Source: Naasia lichenicola (GTDB lineage: Bacteria > Actinomycetota > Actinomycetes > Actinomycetales > Microbacteriaceae). Taken from it: a stretch of 64,000 nucleotides of DNA. Under the pieces are notes generated by a model. The model ran no database searches and was not told the DNA's origin. It saw only the letters and a program-made list of their open reading frames with translations. The DNA lies in the NCBI RefSeq assembly GCF_004801885.1, contig NZ_SSSM01000002.1, positions 124,001 to 188,000 on the forward strand. Direction: 5' to 3'. This document shows, piece by piece, positions 25,755-34,355 of the stretch (position 1 is its first letter; each line of letters opens with the position of its first letter). Position numbers and translations under genes: made by a program.

Positions 25755-26684
25755 GTGACTTCGCCCACCCTGCTGCTGTCCGATCCCGTCGCCGAGGCGC
25801 TCCGAAGCGGCGGCCCCGTCGTCGCGCTCGAGTCGACGATCATCTCCCACGGCCTCCCCCGCCCCCGCAATCTGGAGGCAGCACGGGAGTTCGAGGCGAT
25901 CCTCACCGGGATGGGCGTCACCCCCGCGACGGTCGCCGTGCTGGACGGCATCCCCCGGGTCGGCCTCGACTCCGACGGCGTGCGTCGCATCGCCGAGGAG
26001 GACATGACGAAGGCGAGCATCCGCGACCTGCCGATCCTCGCCGCGCGGGGCGGCAGCGGAGCCACCACCGTCGCGGCGACCACTCGCCTCGCCGCTCTCG
26101 CCGGCGTGCGGGTCTTCGCCACCGGCGGGCTCGGCGGGATCCATCGCGGCGCGTCCGAGACCTTCGACGAGTCGGCCGATCTGCAGGCCCTCGCCACCTC
26201 CCCCACCGCCGTCGTCTCGGCCGGAGTCAAGTCGGTTCTCGACGTGCCGGCCACCCTCGAGCGCCTCGAGACGCTCAGCGTGCCCGTCGTCGGCTATCGG
26301 ACGGACGTCTTCCCGCGCTTCTGGCTGTCGGAATCGGACCTCGCCCTCGACTGGCGGGTGGACAGCCCGGCGGAGATCGCCGCGATCATCCGGGCCCAGG
26401 ATGCCGCCGCGGGCCCTGACGCTCCGCGGATCGGCCGACCGGGCATGGTCGTCGCGAACCCGGTGCCGCTCGCGCAGCAGTGGGATCCGGCCGAGCACGA
26501 TCGGGTGCTGCTCGAGGCGTTCGCCGCTGCCTCCGCGGCCGGCGTGCGCGGCAAGGCCGTCACCCCGTTCCTGCTCGGCTTCATCGTCAACGCATCGCAG
26601 GGGGTTTCGCTCGAGGTCAACCTCGACCTCGCCCGCAACAACGTGCGGCTGGCCGGCGAGATCGCCCTCGCACTGGCCGCATGA
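25755..26684 (+). CDS. psuG: pseudouridine-5'-phosphate glycosidase
   Basis: A 309-residue enzyme that splits pseudouridine 5'-phosphate into uracil and ribose 5-phosphate by breaking the C-glycosidic bond. The IndA/PsuG family is clear from VALESTIISHGLPRPRNLEAA, TVAVLDGIPRVGL, ARGGSGATTVAATT, FATGGLGGIHRG and VVSAGVKSVLDVPATLE, the last holding the catalytic lysine region. GTG 25755 follows TACGGT with a 6-base gap. The kinase gene 55 bases downstream supplies its substrate, so the pair forms a pseudouridine breakdown operon. Confidence 0.95.
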   Translation: MTSPTLLLSDPVAEALRSGGPVVALESTIISHGLPRPRNLEAAREFEAILTGMGVTPATVAVLDGIPRVGLDSDGVRRIAEEDMTKASIRDLPILAARGGSGATTVAATTRLAALAGVRVFATGGLGGIHRGASETFDESADLQALATSPTAVVSAGVKSVLDVPATLERLETLSVPVVGYRTDVFPRFWLSESDLALDWRVDSPAEIAAIIRAQDAAAGPDAPRIGRPGMVVANPVPLAQQWDPAEHDRVLLEAFAAASAAGVRGKAVTPFLLGFIVNASQGVSLEVNLDLARNNVRLAGEIALALAA

Positions 26685-26739
26685 TCGACCGCAGACCGGC
26701 ATCCGACGGCCCCCTCGCCGGCTAGTAGGAGAGACCCCT

Positions 26740-27636
26740 GTGAGCTTCCGCTTCCTCGTGCTCGGCGACGTCATCGACGACATCGTCGTGCGCCCGGAAT
26801 CGGAGATCCGGCCGGACACCGACACGGATGCGGTGATCGAGCTGCGCGCCGGCGGATCGGGAGCCAATGTCGCCGCATGGCTCGGCTACCTCGGGGCGGC
26901 AGTGGAGTTCGTCGGCACGGTCGCCGTGGGAGACGTCGCACGGCATTCGGCCGAGCTGATCGTGCACGGGGTCCGCGCGAGCCTCTCGGCGAGCGATGAG
27001 CCGACGGGCACCATCGTGGTGATCGCCCGCGGCGACTCCCGCTCCATGCTGACCTCGCGCGGCGCGAACCGGACGACCGGGCCCGCGTTGCTGACCGATG
27101 AGATGCTCGCCGCCGCCGATCACCTGCACATCAGCGGCTACTCCATCTTCAGCGGCGGGCCGATCCGCACGCTGGCCGGCTGGGCCGCACTGATCGCGCG
27201 AGCGCACGCCGCCGGTCTGACGGTGTCGGTCGATCCGTCTTCCTCGGGCTATCTCCAGGACTACGGAGTCGACGCGTTCCTCGGCGCCATCGATGGCACG
27301 GACATCCTCCTGCCCAATCTCGACGAGGGTCGGGTGTTGAGCGGGCGGCACGAGCCGATGGAGGTGGCGAGCGCTCTGGCCAACAGGTTCCCGCTGGTGG
27401 TCCTCACCCTCGGGCGCGACGGGGCGATCGTGGCAGACGCACGCGGCGTGCAGGAGGTGTCGACCGTGCCGCGGATCGACGCGGTCGATGCGACGGGCGC
27501 CGGAGACGCATTCAGCGCCGGCTTCCTCGCCGCCAGATCGCTCGGCGCATCGAGCATCGACGCCGCGACGGCCGGCCATCGGGCGGCAGCCGTTGCGGTC
27601 ATGGCCGCCGGCGGCCGTCCCGCACACGCACTGTAG
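26740..27636 (+). CDS. psuK: PfkB-family kinase, probable pseudouridine kinase
   Basis: A 298-residue ribokinase-fold protein. N-terminal GGSGANVAAWLG (PfkB signature 1) and C-terminal DATGAGDAFSAGFL (signature 2, with the catalytic Asp in GAGD) are visible. Its position behind psuG argues that it phosphorylates pseudouridine, which requires 5'-phosphorylation before cleavage; by sequence alone a ribokinase or other nucleoside kinase would fit. GTG 26740 has AGGAGA seven bases upstream. No transporter is adjacent. Confidence 0.85.
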   Translation: MSFRFLVLGDVIDDIVVRPESEIRPDTDTDAVIELRAGGSGANVAAWLGYLGAAVEFVGTVAVGDVARHSAELIVHGVRASLSASDEPTGTIVVIARGDSRSMLTSRGANRTTGPALLTDEMLAAADHLHISGYSIFSGGPIRTLAGWAALIARAHAAGLTVSVDPSSSGYLQDYGVDAFLGAIDGTDILLPNLDEGRVLSGRHEPMEVASALANRFPLVVLTLGRDGAIVADARGVQEVSTVPRIDAVDATGAGDAFSAGFLAARSLGASSIDAATAGHRAAAVAVMAAGGRPAHAL

Positions 27637-27882
27637 GGCGATCCGAGCGCACCACGGCTGCGAATGCCTCCCGTTCGTGCGGCCTCTCTCCTGCCGGACG
27701 GAAATGCGACTCCCCCCGGAGTGGGACGCGCGTCGCTACCGGCGGACGAGTTCACTGTCTGTTCACATAGACGTCTCACGCGGGATGCCGACAGGCCGCA
27801 GCGACGATGCTTCGCCTTGGTTGACTATCCGTAACATGCCCGTAACATTGGTCGCCGTGTCTAAGAGAGAGGCCCGCGTCGC
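27637..27882. other. 246-base spacer upstream of the metallophosphoesterase gene
   Basis: The distal part holds AT-richer sequence with two CGTAAC repeats (27829 and 27841), and a -10-like TAACAT at 27843-27848 placed eight bases before the GTG of a nine-codon ORF. No terminator with a U tract follows psuK and no other gene is seen. Confidence 0.45.
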
Positions 27883-27886
27883 ATGA
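27857..27886 (+). CDS. possible leaderless 9-codon upstream ORF
   Basis: GTG 27857 is eight bases after TAACAT (27843-27848). The [12 protein letters not shown] ends in TGA that overlaps the next ATG as ATGA. It matches the arrangement seen before the thioesterase at 646-681. Translation is inferred, not shown. Confidence 0.3.
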   Translation: MSKREARVA

Positions 27887-28986
27887 CTGCTCCGAATCCG
27901 GAGGGTGACAGACTCACCGATCGTCAACGTCAGCTGCAGAACCGAGAGACAGTCACGGATCTCCGCATCGCGGAGCACCCCCGGCCGGATCACTTCCTGC
28001 TCCACCTGAGCGACACCCATCTCCTCGGCACCGACGAGAACCTCTACGGCTCCACGGTCGACAGCGTCGCCACGCTGCGCCGGCTCGCAGACGAGTTCGA
28101 GCAGTCCGGCCAGCGTCCCGAGGCGATCATCCTCACCGGCGACCTCGCCGACAAGGGCGAGACCCGTGCGTACGACACGCTCCGCAGCATCATCGAGCCC
28201 TTCGCCGAACGGATCGGCGCCGAGGTCATCTGGTGCATGGGCAATCACGACGATCGCAGCAACTTCCGCACGGAGCTGCTCGGCGAGCAGGCCAGCTACG
28301 AGCCGATCGACCGCGTGCACTACGTCAACGGCCTCCGCGTCATCGCCCTGGATTCGACCGTTCCCGGCCACCACTACGGCGACATCAGCCGCGAGCAGCT
28401 GGCCTGGCTGGCCGAGGTCCTCGCCACTCCGGCTCCGCACGGCACCATCCTCGCCATGCACCACCCGCCCGTGCCCAGCGTGCTGGACCTCGCCACCGCC
28501 GTGGAGCTGCGCAACCAGCAGCGCCTCGCCCAGGTGCTGCGCGGATCGGATGTGCGCTCGATCATCGCCGGTCACCTGCACTACTCGACGACCGCGACGT
28601 TCGCGGGCATCCCCGTCTCCGTCGCCTCGGCCACCTGCTACTCGCAGGACCTGACCGTGCGTCGTGGCGGGACTCGCGCGCAGGACGGCGCTCAGGCGTT
28701 CAACCTCGTGCACGTCTACGACGAGACGGTTCTGCACTCCGTGGTGCCGATCGGCGGATACGAGCAGGTCTCGTACGTGTCGCCCGAGGAGACCGAGCGG
28801 CTGCTCGCCGAGGCCGGCATCCTCATCCCGCCGCCCGTCAACCGCCACGTGCGCGCGACGGTGCCGCAGACCGCGCCGATATCGGCCGGATCCGTGCAGC
28901 AGCCCGCCCAGGGATCGGTGCAGCCGCCTGCACCTCAGCCCGTCGAGGCACGGCCGCTCAGGTCGCGGTTCTTCGCCCGGCGCTAG
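27883..28986 (+). CDS. CpdA-like metallophosphoesterase (cyclic nucleotide phosphodiesterase type)
   Basis: A 367-residue calcineurin-fold phosphoesterase. All metal-binding motifs are present: DTH at 44-46, GD at 86-87, GNHD at 120-123, HH at 193-194 and GHLH at 230-233. This set and the spacing match CpdA, which hydrolyses 3',5'-cAMP, and the Rv0805-type enzymes of actinobacteria. The last about 70 residues are a Pro/Gln-rich tail ending in basic RSRFFARR, unusual for CpdA. Start follows a micro-ORF by ATGA overlap. A strong terminator lies at 29004-29034. Confidence 0.85.
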   Translation: MTAPNPEGDRLTDRQRQLQNRETVTDLRIAEHPRPDHFLLHLSDTHLLGTDENLYGSTVDSVATLRRLADEFEQSGQRPEAIILTGDLADKGETRAYDTLRSIIEPFAERIGAEVIWCMGNHDDRSNFRTELLGEQASYEPIDRVHYVNGLRVIALDSTVPGHHYGDISREQLAWLAEVLATPAPHGTILAMHHPPVPSVLDLATAVELRNQQRLAQVLRGSDVRSIIAGHLHYSTTATFAGIPVSVASATCYSQDLTVRRGGTRAQDGAQAFNLVHVYDETVLHSVVPIGGYEQVSYVSPEETERLLAEAGILIPPPVNRHVRATVPQTAPISAGSVQQPAQGSVQPPAPQPVEARPLRSRFFARR

Positions 28987-29003
28987 AGCCTGATGCTGAA
29001 GGA

Positions 29004-29034
29004 GGCCCGTCATCCGATCGGATGGCGGGCCTTC
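29004..29034 (+). terminator. Rho-independent terminator of the metallophosphoesterase gene
   Basis: Stem GGCCCGtCATCC / GGATGgCGGGCC with loop GATC (29004-29031), followed by TTCGTC. It starts 18 bases after the stop. Confidence 0.75.
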
Positions 29035-29062
29035 GTCATGCGTCATCCAGCCGACGGGTGAG

Positions 29063-30664
29063 TCAGCCGGCGGACTGCTCCAGAGGCAGCTCCTGCGCCG
29101 CGGCAGTGCGCTCCCACGGCGCGGGGGTCGCATAGTAGGCGTCGAGGAAGGCGCGCATCTTTCGGGCGCGCTCGTCGGGCGTGACCTCGGGGAAGCTGCC
29201 GTCGTTGAGGCAGAAGAAGTCGTACTTCCGCTTTCCGAGCATGCCCTTCATCCGGCGCAGGCCCGATCGCATGGTGGTGTCGATGTAGAGCACCTTGGCG
29301 CCGACCTTCTGCACCGCGCGGCCGGTGAGCAGCGCGTAGTAGTGGTACAGCGAGTTGGTGACCGAGATGTTGTCCGCAGAGCGGAAGCGGCTGGCCGCGG
29401 TGCGGCGGAAGTCCTCGGGGAAGGTGCGCTCGAGCTCGTCGAGCACGCTCTTGCGCAGCGGCGCGGCCGTGTGCTCGAGGTGCCGGGTGGTGACCCGGCC
29501 GAAGCGCTCCTGGAGCAGGCGGCGGTTGACCCGTGCCGCGTTCTCGTGTCCGCTGCGCCCGGCGTTGTTGTCGCCGAGTCCGATGCGGGTGGTGGCCTCG
29601 ATGAACTTGGTCAGCCCGCCCGGAGAGAAGAACATGTCCGGCGAGACGGGACGGCCGAAGAACATGTCGTCGTTCGAATAGAGGAAGTACTCGCTGAGCC
29701 CGGGGATGTGGTGCAGCTGGCTCTCGACGGCGAGAGAGCTGTGGGTCGGCAGCACGGAGGTGTCCGCGAAGAACTCCTCGCTGCGGACGATCTGCACGCG
29801 CGGGTGCTCGGCGAGCCAGGAGGGGCGCGGCGAGTCGGTCGCGATGTAGATGTTCCGGATCCACGGTGCGTACATGTAGACGCTGCGGAGGGCGTAGCGC
29901 AGCTCGTCGAGCTGACGGAAGCGGGCCTCGTTGTCGTCGCCCTCGCCGACCACGTAGCTCTCCATCCGCTTGGCGCGGGCGCGCTGCCACTCCTTGTCGG
30001 TGCCGTCGACCCAGCTGAAGACGATGTCGATCTCGAAGTCGACATCGGTCGCGAGCGGCTCGAACATCTGAGCGATCGTCGGCCACGTCTGTCCATAGCG
30101 TTCGACCGTGACCTCGACGATCTCGTCGATCGGCAGGCTGCGGCGGGTGAGCGCGTTCTCGACCGGCACGATCATCTCGTCGCCTGCGCGCGACCAGAGC
30201 TCGATCTGCACGGCCGAGTTCTCGCCGTATGGCAGGTAGCCGCCCTGGTCGATCCGCGGACGGTACAGACGCAGGAGCTTGGGAGAGCTGAGCGCGGAGA
30301 TGCCCTCGGCCGCCAGCATCGATGCGCCGCGACGGGTCAGGTCCTTCGGGCGGATGGTGTCGGCGTAGAACGGCTCGGCCTGCGCGGCCTCGACGAACGC
30401 CTCGGAGAAGTCGCCGTAGCGCTCCGCGTCGATCGCGAGCACAGGGCGCGCGTCGTTGCCGCGGATGAGCAGGTAGGAGATCCCCGCGCCATCGAGCACG
30501 GCGCGGATGAAGAGGAGGTCGTCCACCATCGCCTCGAGCGGCGAGGCGGTCGTGTTGACGAGAGTCAGACGTCCATCCCGCTCGACGACATCTGCTCGAC
30601 TGGCGATGACGTGACGGGGTCCGACGGGGCTGAGGGATCTGGTCGGGGTGCGCTCGACAGGCAT
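29063..30664 (-). CDS. Stealth-family sugar phosphotransferase
   Basis: A 533-residue protein of the Stealth family (hexose-1-phosphate transferases related to CpsY and GNPTAB) that adds sugar phosphates to surface polysaccharides. Conserved regions are seen in order: CR1 DIVFSWVDGTDKEW (about 207-221), CR2 FRQLDELRYALRS and IRNIYIATD (about 245-280), CR3 HHIPGLSEYFLYSNDDMFFG (about 318-338) and CR4 NDGSFPEVT near 488. ATG 30664 is preferred: GGAGGAAG stands seven bases upstream, better than ATG 30688. It is not in a capsule cluster; its neighbours are unrelated. It acts at the cytoplasmic membrane face. Confidence 0.88.
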   Translation of the reverse strand: MPVERTPTRSLSPVGPRHVIASRADVVERDGRLTLVNTTASPLEAMVDDLLFIRAVLDGAGISYLLIRGNDARPVLAIDAERYGDFSEAFVEAAQAEPFYADTIRPKDLTRRGASMLAAEGISALSSPKLLRLYRPRIDQGGYLPYGENSAVQIELWSRAGDEMIVPVENALTRRSLPIDEIVEVTVERYGQTWPTIAQMFEPLATDVDFEIDIVFSWVDGTDKEWQRARAKRMESYVVGEGDDNEARFRQLDELRYALRSVYMYAPWIRNIYIATDSPRPSWLAEHPRVQIVRSEEFFADTSVLPTHSSLAVESQLHHIPGLSEYFLYSNDDMFFGRPVSPDMFFSPGGLTKFIEATTRIGLGDNNAGRSGHENAARVNRRLLQERFGRVTTRHLEHTAAPLRKSVLDELERTFPEDFRRTAASRFRSADNISVTNSLYHYYALLTGRAVQKVGAKVLYIDTTMRSGLRRMKGMLGKRKYDFFCLNDGSFPEVTPDERARKMRAFLDAYYATPAPWERTAAAQELPLEQSAG

Positions 30665-30769
30665 GGGAATCTTCCTCCGTCCGACCATGAGATTTCTCTG
30701 TTCGGGTTCAGAGTACCTGGCCGCGGCCGATTTCCACGCTTCCTTCGCTCTCGGCACCTTCGCGCCTGA

Positions 30770-32719
30770 TCAGACGCCTCCTCCGCCGCCCCCTCCGCCG
30801 CCCCCGCCGGAGAACCCGCCGCCCCCGGACCCTCCGCTCGAGCTCGAGCTGGTGCTGCCCGAGAAGCCGGAGGCCGTCGACGAGGAGAACGAGCCCATGC
30901 CCGACACGAAGGCGGACGCGTTGAACGCGGCCGAGCCGGCGTACCAGTCGGGCTGCGCTCCCGTGCTCTCGTAGTAGGCGCCGAGCTGACGGATCCAGTC
31001 GCGCTCGATGCCGAAGAGCACCGCGTAGGGAAGCAGTCGCTCATAGAGATGGACGACCGCCGTGCCGTCCCTCGGATCGACCGCGGACCGCTCCGATCCC
31101 TGTGGGCTCTGCAGCACGCGGAGCCGATCCGCCTCCGCGAGCTGGAGGTACATCTTGACCCCGAGCAGGTAGTCGCGGACTTCGGCGCCGCTCTCCGTCA
31201 GAGGTCGCTTGGCGAGGCTGACGGAGACGACGATCGCCGTGACCACCGCGAGCAGGAAGGCGAGAGCCGGCACTCCCCCGCCCCGTGCGTTCGCAAGCAG
31301 GTAGAAGGCGGCGCCTACGGCGATGATGCCTCCGATCAGGGAGATCAGGGTGATGCCGACGATCTGCCCCCGCGGTCCGGTCCGCTGATAGCCACGGGAC
31401 AGAGCGGCCGCCTTCGCCTCACGCAGCACTCCGGCGATGGATTGGCCGCGAGCCGAGTCGGGCGCGCTGAGGTCGGCGCGCTCGCCGGGCTCGAAGGTCG
31501 AGCCGAAGAAGGAGTGGGCGAGGGTCCGCTCGAGTCCGACGACCCCCTTGGGGCCGCTGCCCATCCTCGGAGCGCCGTCGGCGGAGACGTATTCGAGGCT
31601 CCACTTCGTCCTGCCCCAGAAGCTGCTCCCTCCGTCCACGATCCGAGCGATGCCGCGCACCGCGAAGGCGATCAGGGTGGACGCCACGGCCCTCGTGGAT
31701 CTGCCGAGGAGGACGGCGCTGACTAGGATCTCGGGGGCGGCCGGCGGCAGGTACTCGGGCACGATCACGGGGCGGCGCGGCGCGTCGCGGAGCGCCGTGA
31801 CCCGGTAGGCGATCGCCCAGACCAGGCCCGCGAGCAGCATGAGCATGCCCAGCACGAAGACGAAGCCAGCCGGGCCGGCGAACATCGAGTCGTCTCGCGG
31901 CACGAAGGTGTTCGCCGCGAAGCCGACGATCATCGTCAGGTTCTCCCCCGGACCGAGCCCCTCGGAGGTGCCCGCGATGACGACCCCGTCGTCGGACGCT
32001 CCCTCGGGGGCGGTTCCCTCGGGCGCGGTGACGGCGGTCGGCGATCCGGGAAGCTGATCCATCGTGCAGGGAGTCTGGGCTCCCTGCACGCCCTGGAAGC
32101 AGAGGCTCTTGCCCGTGGCAGCGGCCGCGAGCTCGGCCGGGATGTGGACGTAGGCGACCGCCGATCCGAATGGCTGCCCCCACTCGGTGCCGTTCGTGTC
32201 CCAGTAGAACTCGTCGTCATCGGTGTCGGCGAAGTATCGCGTCACGTTGTGCTGCGTGTAGGTCAGGACGTAGGTCTGGCTGCCGTGCACGAAGTCGTCG
32301 TCGGCGATCGTCACCAGGAGGATGCCGTCGTCGCTCTCGGTCTCGTAGCTGCGCGGAGCACCCGTCTCATCGGTGACCGAGACGATGTCGAGGTCGGTCG
32401 GCGCACCCTGGTAGTCCTCGACCAGCGCGCGGGCGATGCCGTGGTTCTGGTCCGCGTCCGGGAAGACGGCGGTGAGCGACTCGACCGTAGTGAGGGTGGA
32501 ACGGCCGTCGTCGTCGCGATCGAGGTAGTAGTCGGCGGCGAAGGACGAGAACTCGAAGTCGTTGACACCGCGCGGCGACCCCGTCTGAGCGGCGTCGCTC
32601 AGCACGCTCACCGCCGCGACCGGATCAGCTGGAGCGGCGATCGCCGGACCCGCGAGCAGCGCACCCGATCCGACGCTGAGAGCCAGAGTGACGAGCCCGA
32701 CCCGAGCGATAAGCCGCAT
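30770..32719 (-). CDS. DUF2207 membrane protein with Gly-rich C-terminus
   Basis: A 649-residue protein: signal peptide (about 1-29), an extracellular DUF2207 beta domain (about 45-270) with an ending PGENLTMIVGFAANTF, a transmembrane helix (about 285-308), a cytosolic region, two more helices (about 450-495), then a cytosolic domain with DYLLGVKMYLQLAEADR and a terminal Ser/Gly-rich run ending in a poly-Gly tract. This is the usual DUF2207 plan; function unknown. ATG 32719 lies six bases after TAGAGT (32726-32731), a leaderless start. Confidence 0.85.
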   Translation of the reverse strand: MRLIARVGLVTLALSVGSGALLAGPAIAAPADPVAAVSVLSDAAQTGSPRGVNDFEFSSFAADYYLDRDDDGRSTLTTVESLTAVFPDADQNHGIARALVEDYQGAPTDLDIVSVTDETGAPRSYETESDDGILLVTIADDDFVHGSQTYVLTYTQHNVTRYFADTDDDEFYWDTNGTEWGQPFGSAVAYVHIPAELAAAATGKSLCFQGVQGAQTPCTMDQLPGSPTAVTAPEGTAPEGASDDGVVIAGTSEGLGPGENLTMIVGFAANTFVPRDDSMFAGPAGFVFVLGMLMLLAGLVWAIAYRVTALRDAPRRPVIVPEYLPPAAPEILVSAVLLGRSTRAVASTLIAFAVRGIARIVDGGSSFWGRTKWSLEYVSADGAPRMGSGPKGVVGLERTLAHSFFGSTFEPGERADLSAPDSARGQSIAGVLREAKAAALSRGYQRTGPRGQIVGITLISLIGGIIAVGAAFYLLANARGGGVPALAFLLAVVTAIVVSVSLAKRPLTESGAEVRDYLLGVKMYLQLAEADRLRVLQSPQGSERSAVDPRDGTAVVHLYERLLPYAVLFGIERDWIRQLGAYYESTGAQPDWYAGSAAFNASAFVSGMGSFSSSTASGFSGSTSSSSSGGSGGGGFSGGGGGGGGGGGV

Positions 32720-33011
32720 GAGTCGACTCTATGACGGGGACCCCGATCCGTGCCTCCACGAGGCCGCGGCGAAGTCATCGCCCCTCGGGATGTCGAGGGT
32801 GGGCTTCGACACGGCCTTGGGCCGGCTCAGCCACCGACTAGTGGCCACCATCCGGTGGCTGAGCCGGGCGCACAGCGCCCGTGTCGAAGCCCACCCACGG
32901 CCTCGATCCGGTCGCTGCGCGACCTGCTCGACCAACGAATCATCAGCACTACGAACCCGCGGCCCTTCTGACCCTCGCCTCCGACAGGGCGACCGTTACT
33001 ACAGTGCTGAT
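32720..33011. other. 292-base spacer between divergent DUF2207 and M20 genes
   Basis: It holds two outward leaderless promoters (TAGAGT at 32726-32731 minus; TACAGT at 33000-33005 plus) and the large nested palindrome 32797-32896. After it, CCTCGATCCGG and CTCGACCAACGA (32901-32938) resemble family C half-sites. No gene seen. Confidence 0.6.
32797..32896. repeat. perfect nested palindrome (family D) between divergent genes
   Basis: Outer arms of 18 bases GGGTGGGCTTCGACACGG (32797-32814) with exact complement at 32879-32896; inner arms of 15 bases CCGGCTCAGCCACCG (32822-32836) with exact complement at 32853-32867. It can form a two-stage cruciform. It is the only one of the twelve large palindromes located between divergent genes. 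Confidence 0.9.
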
Positions 33012-34355
33012 GTGAGCATCACTGCAGACGAAGACGCCGCGGTCGAGCGGTTCCGTCAGCTGCTGCGCATCCCCACTGTCTCGAAGCTCGACCGCGATGC
33101 CACCGACTGGGCCGCCTTCGATGCCTTCGTCGTAGCCCTGCCCGCCCTCTATCCCGCACTGCACGCGTCCCTCGAGCGCGAGACCGTCGACGGACACTCG
33201 CTGCTCTACCGCTGGCCGGGACGCGAGGGCGCGACCTCGACGACTCCCACCGTCCTGATGGCGCACTACGACGTGGTCGCGGCCTCCGACGAGGGCTGGC
33301 AGCATCCGCCGTTCGCCGCGGAGCTCATCGATGGGGTCATCCACGCGCGCGGAGCTATCGACGACAAGGGAGCCCTCGTCGCCATCCTCGAGGCGGTCGA
33401 GCGTCTGGCCACGGCCGGCTTCCAGCCCGAGCACGACGTGCTGCTCAGCTTCGGACACGATGAAGAGACCGCAGGCACGGGTGCCCGCGCCATCGTCGAG
33501 CTGCTGCGCTCGCGAGGGATCCGCCCCGCCCTGGTGCTCGACGAGGGCGGCGCCGTGGTCGAGCCCGGCCTCGTCAAGGGCGTCGACCGCTCGCTCGCCG
33601 TCATCGGCGTCACCGAGAAGGGCATCACCAGCCTGCGGCTCACGGTCGACGAGGCGGGCGGCCACGCCTCCACTCCCCCGAAGCTCACCGCGACCGCGCG
33701 CCTCGCCCGCGCCATCACGCGGCTCACCCGATCGCCCTTCCCCGCGCGTCTCAATGCGGCGAGCGCCGGTTTCATCGGAGTGCTCGGTGCCAACAGCGGC
33801 GGACCCCAGGGCTGGCTGCTGCGCAACCTCCGCTACACGAAGCCCCTGGTCCTCGTCCTCTTCAGCGCCCTGGGCAACGAGACCCGCGCCATGGTCCGCA
33901 CGACCGCCGCCGTCACGGAGCTGCACGGCAGCGACGGCGCCAATGTGCTGGCGGAGCAGGCGTCGGCGATCGTCAACATCCGGATCGGCATCGGCTCGAG
34001 CGTCGCCTCGGTGCTGCGCCACGTGCGTCGCGCCATCCGCGACGACGGGGTTCGGATCGAGGTCCTCCACCCCAGCGAGCCGTCGCCGATCTCTCCGAGC
34101 ACCGGGCCCGCCTGGGAGGCGATCTCCGCCGCGCTGGCCACCGTCTATCCGGAATCCATCGCGACGCCGTACACGATGCTGGCCGCGAGCGACGCGCGCC
34201 ACTTCACCGCCATCAGCGACCACGTCTACCGCTTCACCCCGTTCGAGCTGCACGCCGCCGACCGCGCGACCCTGCACGCCAGGAACGAGCGCATCCGCGT
34301 CGTCAACTGGCTGCGGGGCATCGACTTCTACGAGACCCTGCTCTCGAGCCGCTGA
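33012..34355 (+). CDS. M20-family metallopeptidase (carboxypeptidase/PM20D1-like)
   Basis: A 447-residue di-zinc peptidase. Metal and catalytic residues are seen in MAHYDVV (H85, D87), RGAIDDKG (D117 region) and GHDEETAGTGA (catalytic Glu pair near 152-155). The YDVVA and long C-terminal part resemble M20 N-acyl amino-acid/carboxypeptidases such as PM20D1; the exact substrate is unknown. GTG 33012 follows TACAGT with a 6-base gap. It starts a three-gene operon with overlapping stops: homocysteine methyltransferase and a macrodomain protein. Confidence 0.88.
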   Translation: MSITADEDAAVERFRQLLRIPTVSKLDRDATDWAAFDAFVVALPALYPALHASLERETVDGHSLLYRWPGREGATSTTPTVLMAHYDVVAASDEGWQHPPFAAELIDGVIHARGAIDDKGALVAILEAVERLATAGFQPEHDVLLSFGHDEETAGTGARAIVELLRSRGIRPALVLDEGGAVVEPGLVKGVDRSLAVIGVTEKGITSLRLTVDEAGGHASTPPKLTATARLARAITRLTRSPFPARLNAASAGFIGVLGANSGGPQGWLLRNLRYTKPLVLVLFSALGNETRAMVRTTAAVTELHGSDGANVLAEQASAIVNIRIGIGSSVASVLRHVRRAIRDDGVRIEVLHPSEPSPISPSTGPAWEAISAALATVYPESIATPYTMLAASDARHFTAISDHVYRFTPFELHAADRATLHARNERIRVVNWLRGIDFYETLLSSR

